Shown: positions 1 through 13,500, counted from the first letter of the stretch. The stretch is 64,000 bases of DNA from Microglena sp. YARC (GCA_022414725.1 CM039463.1:81045420-81109419); one strand, 5' to 3'. The notes: generated from the sequence alone by a model not told the origin. Program-made: numbers and translations.

Positions 1-204
1 AGAGATGAAAAAAAGGAGTCAGAAAAAAGTTAGGAAAAAGTTGGCAAGGGGCCGGGGGGGCTGGGGGGGTGGGGGTACCCCCTGAGAAGGTGCCCAGAGT
101 ATCGCCGGACCCGGGGGTATGGATAGATCACGTGATCCCCTAATAGAAACCACTGCCTGATACCCCAACATGGGCCGTGCCTGACTTTCTATGGCCCCTG
201 GCAC

Positions 205-390
205 CCTCCTGTAATAATAATAATAATAATAATAATAATTTCTATAATTAAGAAGAAGATGAAGACGAAGAAGAAGAAGAAGATGAAGAAGAAGAAGATG
301 AAGAAGAAGAAGAAGAAGAAGAAGAAGAAGAAGAAGAAGAAGAAGAAGAAGAAGAAGAAGAAGAAGAAGAAGAAGAAGAAGAAGAAGAAA
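205..390. repeat. Trinucleotide tracts (AAT)n and (GAA)n
   Basis: AATAAT tract at about 213-238, then an interrupted GAA/GAT tract to 390. It produces a spurious poly-Leu frame on the minus strand. Confidence 0.95.
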
Positions 391-1020
391 AAGTGTCAAA
401 CAGTTTTTTCTGAAAAGTGCTGCATGTAGCTCAAGTGCTAAATAATGTACTCAAGTGCTAGATACAAAATAATAAGATATTGGATCGTGTGTATTTTGAT
501 CAGAATGCATAGATGTTAGATTGATTTTGATTGTTTTTGTAAACGCTTACATTTTTCCTGATAACTTGTTTTACTGCCGAAGACGGCGACCAGCCAAGTT
601 GCTTGCTGGAGCCCTGTACCCAAATTGAAGTTCAAGTTATAAAAAATAAATGCTTTGAGCAACAGCTTGGAGCTTACAAAAACCACTACTGCTGATAAAC
701 TGGCGACAGAGATTCACACAAAAGCTCAAAATTCACACCGCTAGAGCTGATTGATTGTGTAGCAAGATAGCCTGCTACTCGTCTATATCTCTGGTATGTG
801 TTCCTAAGGTTACATTGAGTTTATTGACATCTCGAGTTGCTTTGTCGATATGCCCTTTGGTCTAGAGTTCCGTTACACTTTTGCTGGAGTTGTTTGACAT
901 GAATGATTTCTTTCACCCGTGCTCTGGCCAAACTTGTAGCTAGCTAGTGCGTCTAAAATTTGAAATTAAATTTAAAATTACGGGCAAATCAATGCAACTG
1001 ACAGCTGTAGGCTAGACCCA
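391..1020. other. Non-coding left flank, with one dispersed-element copy
   Basis: No gene seen. About 545-635, in reverse orientation, resembles 45735-45825; both share GCCGTCTT(T/C)GGCAGTAAAACA. Confidence 0.5.
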
Positions 1021-1165
1021 TTAATAGTATTAAGGGAGCCCTGTCTTACAGCGGTAGGGAACGAGCTGCTACTTCACCTGGACAAAGCTACAAAGGCGGT
1101 TGACAGCGACCGCGAACACTAAAGCGCACCAATAGGGATTCAAACCCCGCACCTTCATCATTTCA
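1021..1165 (-). mobile_element. SINE-like fragment with box-B motif
   Basis: On the minus strand GGTTTGAATCC (1136-1146) resembles a pol III box B. The part at 1033-1100 (GGGAGCCCTGTCTTACAGCG…) recurs at 45390-45470. No clear box A. Confidence 0.45.
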
Positions 1166-1692
1166 ACGTTTGAATGGTGATAGTACTGATAATGACGGAA
1201 AAAGTCTGAAAAGACCATATCTACAATTTAAAGTTTTTAACCCCGGGGGGCATAATTCTGGAGGCTCATAGACCATGTAATAAATCAAAATATCCCCCAT
1301 GAGTCAAATGCAATATTATTTATGTCCTGACACACAAATATAATTTGCTTCATTCCTTTGGTCAGACTTCATGGGCACTATCTAAATCCCAGAAATCCAA
1401 TTGTCAGCCAGGTTTCAGCACACAAAAAGTGCTGTGCAAAATATGGAACACATCCCATCAGGAGCTTCAGCAACTTGCAGCATGAACTGAACATGCCCAT
1501 GCTCGGAATATAATCTTCTGGGTTAAGATTGCTACCCAAGGACCCGCATCAAGCAAGCTGGTGCGGGAAGGCATGAGCAGCCAATTGCTCTGACTGTCCC
1601 CAGACGCGCTTACTTGCATTAGCGCGCCGCTCGTCAGCACCCCGTCACCATCCACAGTCGAGCACAGCTAGCAGATTTCGCAGACCACCCAC

Positions 1693-2220
1693 CTGTCCTT
1701 AGCGCGTTCCACGAAGCTTGTGTAGGGGATATGCATGTTCGTCTCTGACTCTTCCTCGAGCTCGTCTCTCAACTTTTTGACTTGGGCTTGCTGAAGAAAT
1801 GGGGCAGAACAGTCTGTCTACTTGTTCTGGATGAATTCGGTTCATTCAAAGCGTACCTGAAGAATATCTTGCGCCAACAACGTCGTAGACGCAGTCTCGC
1901 TATTTGAGTCCGAAGTAGAGATATTGCGACTTGAATAGGCTAATGCAATGACTTCCCGACCAATACCCCCTGTCAAGAACTCCTTCGAGCATATTTTCGG
2001 GGCGAGGCCAAGGCCAAAAGATTTGCCGACTAATAGCAAGGCTCGAAAACCTAATTGTTGCGTGTGCGGCATGGGGCCTAGATTAGAGCGTTGAGATATG
2101 TGCCCTAGGCCGCTTAACAGCCTGGGGGTTCTCTCAGAGTTTTCGCACAGTTCCACTTCAATATACTTCGCGGTCAACAGACACGTTAGCAGTACAATGG
2201 CCTGCCCCAAAGCCGTTTCC
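1693..2220 (-). CDS. Unrecognised two-exon gene fragment, minus strand
   Basis: Two segments splice in frame: exon A ending at 1857 (…TTLLAQDILQ, donor CAG|GTACGC) and exon B 1790-1693 (QQAQVKKLRDELEEESETNM then HIPYTSFVERAKD, acceptor TTTCAG|, donor CAG|GTGGGT). The 66-nt intron fits. Exon A is open from about 2220, with an in-frame ATG at 2072; a TGA lies just upstream of 2220. Exon B reads into TAG after CEIC if not spliced again. Exon B looks like a charged helix. I do not recognise the family. It could be a small gene, the end of a larger one, or a decayed copy. Confidence 0.4.
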
Positions 2221-2264
2221 ACTCATGGTCACCTCCGCGGAGGCCTCCGCCTCCAGTACGCTTA

Positions 2265-2415
2265 TTCAGGTGAGGGGATGATTTGGGAGTTGAGTTTTCG
2301 AAAAATGCCGTACGTCGGACTTCGCATCTCAGATTTCGCCTGAAATCTGAGAAGATTTGGCCTGAGAACAATTACGAAGGCTGACCTCAGAACCCAATTC
2401 ATCCCCTGAATTGCT
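2265..2415. mobile_element. Degenerate MITE related to 20584-20757
   Basis: Begins near TTCAGGTGAGGGGATGATTT and ends CAATTCATCCCCTGAATTGC, i.e. imperfect versions of the terminal repeats of the intact element at 20584. An internal inverted repeat around TCTCAGATTT/AAATCTGAGA is clear. Confidence 0.6.
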
Positions 2416-3375
2416 GAAAGGCTATGTAACCAAGTCCAGGTTCAAGGGTTGTTCAAAACGTTATGTTCCATGACACGTCTCACCCCTGGACTATAACAAC
2501 TAACTAATACGTGCTCAGGGCACGATTGTTGGTTTTATGATTCTAAAAACTCACTCACTCCCTCTCACCTTCCCAGAGTTGGCTGAAAAAGCATGTAAAA
2601 TGCAATCTACCAGGACAGCTTCAGGTAGACTCCATATGCTTTCATCAGTTGTACACACACCAGAATGACGGAGTAAGAATAAGAAGTAACAATTACATCT
2701 CAAGTTGAAGTTAAATCACCTGCATAGCACAAACTCTAGGCCCCCGTTATTTACAATTTTCCAGGTTCCAGGTTCAGTTCACCAGTGTTTATTTTATGTA
2801 CTGCCCATCCCAATATTGGGGTTTGGCAAGTCTATTTAGCCTATTTGGCTCCGCCTTAAGTCCTTAACCGGCTAAACTGTTAAAAACACACAATGCACCA
2901 GTGTAACAAATACGAAGTACACCCTAGTGTTAACTCTAGGGAGTCATTTTTCTCCATTTTGTCAATTCTGCGCACTTTTAAAATTATGGAATGAAAGTAT
3001 ATCTTTTCACCCCAAAGGATGGGTATACTTGTAATAGCCTAGCAAACGCAAGTATACCATGAAAAATGAGAGCAAGAGGGTATAAACGGAGCAAGTACCT
3101 TGCGAGCAGTTTTGTTTGCAACTAAAGGAACCAGTGTCTCTACATAGCACTATGGTACGCCCAGCAGCTATGTGCACTCCCCAGCTGAGGCGTACGAGAG
3201 GGGGGGGAGGGTCCCCTTAACACCATGCCCCTCCAGGCATCAGCTTTTTTTGCTACTTGCAGCTTTTTAAGGCTCTTGAGTCAATCCCCCACGTAGCTCC
3301 CCCAAAACACCAAGGTAAATAATTGAGAAATAGTGCTCTATATAACCCCTTCAAGAAAAACCATGCTTGCTTGCA
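2416..3375. other. ESF1 3' flank / 3' UTR region
   Basis: No coding evidence. It contains decayed pieces of the CATA-tailed dispersed family (2790-2880 and near 2435-2500). Confidence 0.5.
2751..2755 (-). terminator. Candidate ESF1 poly(A) signal (TGTAA)
   Basis: TTACA on the plus strand is TGTAA on the ESF1 strand, the usual chlorophyte poly(A) signal, about 620 nt past the stop. A second TGTAA lies at 2693-2697. Choice between them is inference. Confidence 0.45.
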
Positions 3376-3524
3376 TCAAAAGGTGGTGGCTTTCTTTTTC
3401 TTGCCACTCTTGGATAATTCTTCTGCCGCTGCGGCTTCGCTCTGCTGCGCCTTTCGCTTCATCTTGTTCACCATGGCTTTCATCTCCATCTGTCGCGTCG
3501 CGGCATCTTTATCAACACATTGCG
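3376..3524 (-). CDS. ESF1: ESF1 exon 17, C-terminus (aa 878-926)
   Basis: Encodes MKAMVNKMKRKAQQ, an Ala/Glu run and a final SGKKKKATTF before TGA. The basic tail fits a nuclear/nucleolar localisation signal. Acceptor CCCCAG. Confidence 0.88.
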
Positions 3525-4519
3525 CTGGGGTGAGAATCACGCCAAATTGAATAAAGCACACAACACACTGTAGCATATATATATATACAGGGGGGGGGGG
3601 GGGGGGCAGAAAGACAGATTTTGGACCGCATGTTCAATGTGGTGTCCGATTCAGATGGGAGTTGGAACTGTGGAGTTTCATACAAAACGAGGGGGGAAAT
3701 AAAGTTAAAAAACAAGTTTTTTTACCCCCCCCCTCCTAAAACCCGCTTACCTCACCCTACCCCCCCTAAAATGGGGGTCTTTCGAAAAATCTTTTCTAGC
3801 CCATTCCAGTTATGCTCTTGCATCTTTCATGGGGTTGCCCAAACGTGATTTATCGCAAAGTTAAGATTTGAGCCGCTTTGGGTGAAAAATACTTGGACCC
3901 CTCTAACTTTTGTACAACTTTATTTTTGGCAAAAAAACTGTTTTTTGTATCCTGAGGATATGCTATATTTAAAGCGAAGATTGTTTCGGTTCAGTCCATC
4001 AAAGCTTTTTATTTTGAAGCCCTTCCGATCACGGTTGGGCAAGTCCCTCTAGCCTATTTGGCCTACCCCTGGACTGAAACATACATACATACATACATAC
4101 ACACACACAACCACAAGACAACATTGCCTCCCACCATCCTCATCTCTTTACATTACATTAAATTACATTACATTACATTACATTACATTACATGTTAAAG
4201 TCTACTTGACACCGCGAGGGTGTATGAGACTGTATGCTTTAAACAAAAAGAAAAAGCACCCACAAAGCAAATCTCTGTGTCTTTGGCTAGCACAAGGAGA
4301 CCCATCCTTATGGGTAAAAGTCAATACAAAACGAGCTCTATTTCAAAGGGCACCACAGGGCATGCACGCATGTCCCTGTAGCACTGAGCTACTACTAGAC
4401 TTCAAACAAACATCCTGCCTTTCTCACCGACAAAATCCTCTGCTTTCTTTGGCTTGTGCCAGTATTTGTGTGTGTGCGACACGTCACAAATTGAGTGACT
4501 TGGTGCGACCCCAGTGCGA

Positions 4520-4559
<40 letters not shown>

Positions 4560-7500
4560 TGGGCTTCATGTTACCCAACAATCCTAAAATCAGGCTTGTG
4601 ACGCAACTTTTGCCTCAGAACTGGACATACAAAAACTGGCTAGCCAAGGAGAGACATCCTTTCATTCCAAAAATCCTTACATTCCGAAAAACAGAACCTC
4701 TTTGGACCGCCTACCAAATCGCAAACTGGATACCAACCTCGAAAAACACCAAATCCCTGATTGCTACCATAAGACCCTCTTTCTGAAACGAAAAAATCTC
4801 ACCTTTATCAACAATAGTTGTCACGGCAGCACTCTCTTTAGCTGGCTTCTCGCCAGCTTCCTTGACCAGCTGTTGCTGCACCTTGGCACGCTTCTTTGAA
4901 ATCTTCTTCATCAATACTTCGGAGTCCTTGTTCTTGGCAAACCTGTAAAGCAGTTCATTTGTAGAAAATGGGTTTGCTTTGTTTGTTTGTTTGCTGTGTT
5001 GGTTGGTTGGTTGGTTGGTTGGTTGGTTGATTTGTTGATTGATTGGTTTATTCATTGGTTGGTTGGTATATATTTTTTCCCGTTTGTTTGATCTAGTTTG
5101 ATCCAGTTTGATCTAGTTTGATCTAGTTTGATCCAGTTTGATCCAGTTTGATCTAGTTTGATCTAGCTTGATCCAGTTTGATCCAGTTTGATCGAGTTTG
5201 ATCTAGTTCGATCCAGTTTGATCCAGTTTGATCAAGTTTGATCCAGTTTGATCCGATTTGATCTAGTTTGATCCAGTTTGATCCACTTTGATCTAGTTTG
5301 ATCCAGATGGATCCAGTTTGATCCAGTTTGATCCTTTGTTTGTTAGTTAGTTTGTTTCATTGTTCTGTTTATTTGTTGGTTAGTCTGATGATGGGTTGGG
5401 ACATAGGTGGCTAGATTTATTGACCCTAAAAGCAATGGGTTGGCACGTACTCGGCTAGATTTGTTGACCCTAAAAGGAATAGGTTGGCACGTAGGTGGCT
5501 AGATTTATTGACCCTAAAATCAACCCCCAAAGGCTCTAACATAGCACCCCCATTACACCTAGGTGCATAATTTAGCACTTAAATACAACATGCTATAATG
5601 TTACATGCTTGTTTAGCACTTTAATGCTACATGCTTATTTAGCATGTAAATGCATCAAGTAGCTCTTGAAGATGCTTGTTGCATTCAAACTTGTAGCACC
5701 AACTTGTAGCCCTACTTGTAGCAGCTTCAAGCAGGTAATTGTTTTTTAAAAATGAAAGTGGGTTTATTCTAGCCTTATGGTTCTAAGCCTCCTCCAGGGA
5801 CAGCGTTTTATTGCTTTTTGTAGCTTTTATAGCCTTACATAGCTTTTTAGGGCCATTTAGGGTACATTTTTATAGCGAGAATTTTGCCACCACGGGGACA
5901 AAATCAGCGATCGCTATATAAAGCGGAAATAAAAAGCCCTGCCTCCAAGAAAACCCTGCGCACCTGGGGTCGGTGGGGTCGAGGGCGAAGTCAGATGACC
6001 TGAACATGTCACCAAAGCGTGGGTCCTCCAAGTTCACTTCAAAGCCTTCAGCCGGCGCCTCCCCCTCAACTCCTGCCGTAGTCCCAGCCAGAGCAGCCTG
6101 GGCCCGAATGTCTTCGTCATCACTGCCCTCATATGCTGCTCTCCTCTCGGCTTTCTTCAGCTCCCTCTTCTCCTTCTTCGTCAGTTTACGCCCCAAGTCC
6201 CCCCCTGCCGCCCCCCCGTCCTCAGCCCCCATGGTGGGCAGTACGAAGAGCAGCGGCCCCCCCACCCCGGGACACATCCCGTAAGGCTGCGTCATCCATC
6301 AATAGAAGCTCCAGCTCGGCTTGCTTCATCTTATCTTCGAGAGCCTTCTGCTTAGCCTCTGCCTTGCTCAAAGCGACCTTGTCTGTTTCATCTTTACCCT
6401 TGCCCTTGCCTCGCTTCCCACCCGCATCCTCCTGCTCAGAGTCAGCCTCGCTGTCGACCGCTGCGAAGGCATCAAAGTCATCATCCGCATCCTGTGATGG
6501 ACACGTCAAGCAAATTTGAAAATTTAAGAAAAAAATAGTATGATGGGCTTTGTTTTGGTGTGGAATGGCTTGGGGAAGGTGAGGTGGGGTGGGGTGGGGT
6601 GGGGTGGTTTGGCTTGGCTTGGGTTGCGTTGGGTTGGTTGGTTTGTTTTGGGGTGGGTTTGGTTTGGTTTGGTGTGGCTTGGGGAAGGTCCCCTTGCCCT
6701 TGCCTTGCTTCCCACCCGTATCCTCCTGCTCTGAGTCAGCCTCGCTGTCGACTGCTGCAAAGGCATGAAAGTCATCATCCGCATCCTGCAATGGGCATGT
6801 GAAGCAGATTTTAAAATTTAAGAAAAAACAGTATTATGGGCTTTGTTTTGGTGTGGAGTGGCTTGGGGAAGGTGAGGTGGGTTGGGGTGGGAGGGTTTGG
6901 CTTGGTTGGGTTAGGCTGGGATTGGTTTGGTGTGGCACAGGCATCAAAGTCATAATCCGCATCCTGCGATGGACACGTCAAGCAGAATGGGCATGATAAG
7001 CATATTTGGAAATCTAAGGGTAAACAGTATGACAGGGTTTGTTTTGTTTTGGTGTGGAGTGGCTTGGGAAAGGTGAGGTGGGGTGGGTGGGGTGGGATGG
7101 TTTGGCTTGCGTTGCGTTGGTTTGGTTTGGCCTGGGTTGGGCTGGGTTTGGTTTGGTTTGGTGTGGGTTGGGAAAGGTGATGTAGGGTTGGGCGGGAGGA
7201 TGGTTTGGCTTGGTTGCGTTGGTTGGTTGGGCTGGGTTTGGTGTGGCTTGGGGAAGGTCCCCTTGCCCTTGCCTCGTATCCACCTGCTCAGAGTCAGCCT
7301 CGCTGCCAACCGCTGCAAAGGCCCAGGTCAACTCAATCACTAACAGATAGCCAAGCAACAGGTACAGCAATATCTGCCGGTTAAGAGATGCCTTCAATTT
7401 TTTTTTTGAAATTTAAACATCCAAGAATTGTCACAATGACCTCTAAGGACGTGCCCAGTGGGATTAAGGGAACCGGATCGTAAGTATGCGCTGCTCGAGC

Positions 7501-10500
7501 CAACATCGCATCAAGATACCAGTTACCGTGCCGGTCGACGACCCTCCGGACGGGCCCAAGCGCACTTAAGATGGTTTGAACCCCGCACCTGCCTCGATAT
7601 TTCCCCTTTGCTCTGCCACTGAGCCATTCGGTTCTGGTCAGTGATTAGAGATGCTTTTTCATAAGTAAACGGGCTGCCCCCCCTCAACCTCACGGCTCGT
7701 AACAAGGCAACCTATTTATTTACATAAGTAAACGGGCTGCCCCCCTCAACCTCACGGCTCGTAACAAGGCAACCTATTTATTTACATTAGTAAACGGGCC
7801 GCCCCCCTCAACCTCACGCCTCATATCAAGGTGTACTCTTTATTAACACAAGTAAAAGGGCTGCCCCCCTCAACCTCACACCTCATATCAAGGTGTACTC
7901 TTTATTGACACAAGTAAACGGGCTGCCACCCTCAACCTCACGCCTCGGAACAAGGCGAACTATTTATTAACACAAGTAAACGGGCCGCCCCTTAACCTCA
8001 CGCCTCGGAACAAGGCGTACTATTTATTTACACAAGTAAACGGGCTGCCCTCCTCAACCTCACGGCTCGTAACAAGACAAACTATTTATTTACACAAGTA
8101 AACGGGCCGCCCCCCTCAACCTCACACCTCGTAACAAGACATACTCTTTATTCACATAAGTAAACGGGCTGCACCCCTCAACCTCACGCCTTGTAACAAG
8201 GCGTACTATTTATTTATTTACACAAGTGAAACCTTGTAGATGGGGCCAACGCAATCACTAACAGATAGCTTAGAGAGGTCTGCACAGAGCCCACTTTTCA
8301 AAATCTTTGATTTTTTTGGCGTCCACCCAACGAGCACGTTGTCGCTTTAATTTTGATTTTAATTCAAATATAAAAATCACGTCTTGTTTGGACATACCTT
8401 GAATAAGGGATTTGTATTTGAATTCAAATTTACAAATCATGCCTGGTTGTAACATACTCCACCTACCTTGAAGAAGGGATTTGTATTTGAATTCAAATTT
8501 ACAAATCATGCCTGGTTGTAACATACTCCACCTACCTTGAAGAAGGGATTTGTATTTGAATTCAAATTTACAAATCATGCCTGGTTGTAACATACTCCAC
8601 CTACCTTGAAGAAGGGATTTGTATTTGAATTACAAATTAAAAATCATGCCTGGTTGTAACATACTCCACCTACCTTGAAGAAGGGATCGTCGAAGGCACC
8701 CTCGTCCCCTAAATCTGCAGCAGCCCCTGCCTTCTTGGGAACATGATCAATCAGCTCCTCTCCGAAGTCCTCACTGTCAAATAAGATGGGATGGGGTGGG
8801 ATGGGGTGAGGTGGGATGGGATGGAGTGAAGTGGGATGGGATGAGATGGGGTGGCAGTGGCATTTGTTTCATGAAGAGTTTGGGGATCAAAATTTGAATT
8901 CAAAATCTGCAGCAGCCCCCGCCTTCTTGGGTAAATGGTCCACCAGCTGTCAACTGTCAAATGAGATGGGGTGGAGTGAGGTGGGATGGGGTGGGGTGAG
9001 GTGGGATGGGATGGGTGGGACGGGATGGGATGGGATATCCCCTACCAACACCCTCCCCTTGCACCCACCTGCCCGATGACAAGCTATCAACTTGGCGCCC
9101 CTTTTTCAGAGCCTTCTTGGCCTCTTCTCCCTGCATCCTCTCCCCCTCCACCCCCAATTTCTAACCTGTGCCCCTACCAACCACCCTCCCCTTGCACCCA
9201 CCTTCCTGATGATGAGCTATCAACTTGGCGCCCCTTTTTCAGAGCCTTCTTGGCCTCCCTCCCTGCATACTCTCCCCCCTTCACCACCACTTTCTAACCC
9301 TGTACCTCTGCCAACCACCCGCCCCTTGCACCCACCTTCTGGATGACGAGCTATCAGCTTGGCGCCCCTTTTTCAGAGCCCTCTTGGCCTCCCCCCCTCC
9401 CCCCTCCACCCCCACTTTCTAACCCTGCACCCTACCAACCACCCGCCCCCTGCACCCTCCACCCCACTTTCTAACCCTGTACCCCTACCAAACACTTGCC
9501 CCCTTGCACCCACCTTCCTGATGGCGAGCTATCAACTTTGCGCCCCTAAATCAGAGCCTTCTTGGCCTCCCCCCTCCCCCCTCCACCCCCACTTTTAACC
9601 CTGTGCCCCTACTACCACCCGCCCCTTGCACCCACCTGCCCGATGACAAGCTATCAACTTTGCGCCCCCTTTTCAGAGCCTTCCTTGGCTTCCCCCCTCC
9701 CCCTCCTCCCCACTTTCTCACCCTGTACCCCTACCAAACACTTACCCCCTGCACCCTCCACCCCCACTTTCTAACCCTGCACCCCTACCAACCACACTCC
9801 CCTTGCACCCACCTCCCCGATGACGAGCTATCAACTTGACGTCCCTTTTTGGGGCCTTCTTGGCCCCTCTCGCTGCACCCTTTTCCCCCTCCACCCCCAC
9901 TTTCTAACCCTGCACCCATACCAAATACCCTACCCTTGCACGGCCTTCACCCCTCCCTGCTTCCCCCTGCACCCTATTCCCTCTCCACCACCATTTTAAA
10001 CCCTGTCCCCCTACCAAACACCCTCCCTTTGCACCCACCTTCCTGATGACGAGCTATCAACTTGACGCCCCTTCTTCAGAGCCTTCTTGGCCTTCTTGCG
10101 CTCTTTCTTCTTCCTCAAGTAACTGTCCCATACAGTCTCACCACGTCGTTCCTGCTCCTCACGCTTCTTCGCTATCATCTTCTCGCCTAGTGACTCCAGG
10201 CCTGCAAGGGATAAGGAGGATGAAGATAAGGAAGAGGATAAGGATGAGGAGGATGAGGATGAGGAGGATGAGGATGAGGGGGATGAGGATGAGGGAGGGC
10301 AGTCACAGGTGTTTTGTTTTGTTTTGTTCCATTCTGTAACGAAACTTATACTTGCTCCTCACGCTTCTTCGCTATCATCTTCTCGCCTAGTGACTCCAGG
10401 CCTGGAAGGGATGAGGATGAGGATGCGGAAGGGCAGTCAGAGGTGTTTTGGTTTGGTTTGAAATGTACTACGTAACTAAACTCATACTTGCTCCTCCCGC

Positions 10501-13500
10501 TTCTTTGCCAACCATCTTGCTTAGTGACTCCAGGCCTGGAAGGGATGAGGGTGATGATGATGAGGATGATGGGGATGAGGAAGGGCAGTTGCAGGTGTTT
10601 TGTTTTGTTACGTATTGTAACCAAACTCATACTTGCTCCTCACGCTTCTTCGCTATCATCTTCTCGCCTAGTGACTCCAGGACTGGAAGGGATGAGGATA
10701 AGGAGGAGGAGGAAGGGGAGTCACAGGTGTTTTGCTTTGTTTTGTTACGTACTGTAACTAAACATACTTGCTTTTCACACTTTTCAGCCATCATCATCTT
10801 GCCTAGCGAAATGAGTCGTATGTGCGTATGAGTGTGTGGATGTATGTGTGTATGTGTGTATGTGTGTGTGGATGTATGTGTGGATGTGTCTATGTATCAC
10901 TAAGAATATTCTCATTTGTTAGCTTCTTACCTCCGCCACTGTAAGTGGTTGAGATCTGGGTCCTGCTCTAGGGGGTTTAATACCTACGCCACCAAAACGG
11001 TGGCTGGGAGTTTGGTTTGTTTGTCCTCAACACACCCCTGATGTAATATTTTTATTGTTTTGTGGGTGCTTTTTCTTTTTGTTTAAAGCACAGAGTCTCA
11101 TACACCCTCGCGGTGTCAAATAGACTTTAACATGAAATGTAATGTTATGTAATGTGTGTATGTGTATGCCTGTGCGTACATACATGGCCAAGCAGATGTC
11201 CATCTTGAGAGGGACTCACTAGGCATGAAGATGACCTCCGGGGTTAAGGCCTAAGGTACGCATACGTAGGCATGTGTGTATGTGTGTATTTGTGTGTACA
11301 TGTGTGTATATGTGTGTATGTGCGTACATACATGGCCAAGCAGATGTCCTTCTTGAGAGGGACTCACTAGGCATGAAGATGACCTCCGGGGTTGAGGCCT
11401 TAGGTACGCATACGTAGGCATGTGTGTATGTGTGTATTTGTGTGTACATGTGTGTATGTGTGTGTATATGTGTGTATGTGCGTACATACATGGCCAAGCA
11501 GATGTCCTTCTTGAGAGGGACTCACTAGGCATGAAGATAACCTCCGGGGTTGAGGCCTTAGGTACGCATACGTAGGCATGTGTGTATGTGTATGTGTGTA
11601 TATGTGTACATGTGTGTATGTGTGTGTACGTGCGTACATACATGGCCAAGCAGATGTCCTTCTTGAGAGGGACTCACTAGGCATGAAGATGACCTCCGGG
11701 GTTGAGGCCTTAGGTACGCATACGTAGGCATGTGTGTATGTGTGTACATGTGTGTATGTGTGTGTATGTATGTGTATATGTGTGTATGTGTGTATACGTG
11801 TGTATGTTTGTGTACATGTGTGTATATATGTGCATGTGCGTACATACATGGCCAAGCAGATGTCCTTCTTGAGAGGGACTCACCGGGGATGAAGGTGACC
11901 TCCGGGTTGAGGCCTTAGGTATGCATACGTAGGCTTGTGTGTATCTGGTATGTGTGTGTATGTATGTATATGTGTGTTTATATTTGTGTACATGCGTACA
12001 TACATGGTCAAGCATATGTGCTTCACGAGAGGGACTCACCCGGCATGAAGGTGACCTCCATTTGGGGTTCACTTCATCAATAATTTTTCAGTGTTTAGGG
12101 TTTAAACCCTAAAACCCTAAACCCTCACTTCATCAATACTTTTTCGTTTTAAGCCCTTCCTATCACGGTTGGACAAGTCCTTTTAGCCAATTTGGCCTAC
12201 CCCTGGACTGGAACATATATAAATACATACATGCATGCATCGGATGCATTTGGCCTACCCCTGGACTGTAACATACATACATACACACCAGTTGAGTGTT
12301 ATTTGTTCAAATCTGAAAGTGGTTTTTTTCTAGCTTTGTGGTTTTAGGCCTCCTCCAGGGGCTGTGTTTTAGTGCTTTTTAAACCTTTTTGTTGCTTTTT
12401 GGGGCATTTTTCCTTCCCTTTTTACAGCGAGATTTGTTCTAATTTGGGGTCAAAACTAGTGATCGCTATATATAGCGGGAAGAGAAATCCCTGATACACA
12501 CAGTGACTCACCGGGCATGAATGCATCACGGCCTACCCCTGGACTGTAAAATACATACAATCATACATACATACATACATACATACACACACACGCTCAC
12601 ATACATACTTACACACACACACACGCTCACATACATACATACATACATGCATGCATGCATGCATACATACATACATACACGCACACGCTCACATACATAC
12701 ATACGTACATACATGCATGCATGCATCAGATACATTTGGCCTACCCCTGGACTGTAACATACGTACACACAGTGACTCACCTGGCATGAAGGTGACCTCC
12801 ATGTCAATTCCTTCCTTCCCCTTGGTTCGACTCTTAATAGCACCGTTGTCCGCATCATCGTCATCATCATCGCTCTCTCCCTCCTCTCCTTCATCATCAG
12901 CATCTTCGTCGGCACCCCAGCTCTTGCCACCTGCCTTGGATGTGTTGTCTGCATCAACACCCCCACCCAGCAGCAGGGACCTGAAGTTGAAGGACAAGAG
13001 TGTTGCTTGTGAGACATCTTCAAAATATTGGTGAAATACTAATATCAGTACTACATCTCTTGCCACCTGCCTTGGATGCTTTGTCTGCCCCCCCCCCCCC
13101 CCACACACACACACAGCAGCAGGGATATGAAGCCGAAGGACGAGGGTACTGCTTGTGAGACATCTTCAAACTATTGGTAAATTACCTAATATCAGTACTA
13201 TATCTCTTGCCACCTGCCTTGGATGCATTGTCTGCAACACCACCCCCACACAGCAGCAGGGATATGAAGCCGAAGGACATGAGGTTGCTTGTGAGACATC
13301 TTCAGACTATTGGTACTATCCAGGTACTATCCTAATATTGGTACTATCCTAATATTGCTACTACATCGCCGTCATCATTATAATCATCATTACCACCACC
13401 ACCATCATCATCACCATCATCACTACCACCACCATCATCATTACCACCACTACCATCATCACCACCACCACCACCATCAAAACCCCCAAAACGTAGTGCT

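Noticed and set aside
19..399. 126-aa minus-strand frame with poly-Leu
   Set aside because: Translation of the (GAA)n tract; no other coding signal.
5870..6295. Single 141-aa open frame across 5870-6295
   Set aside because: It merges intron 14 of ESF1 with exon 15; family motifs support splicing at 6266/6204 and at 5964.
7573..7626. Functional tRNA gene
   Set aside because: Box A and box B are present but no acceptor stem or anticodon arm could be formed; read as a SINE head.
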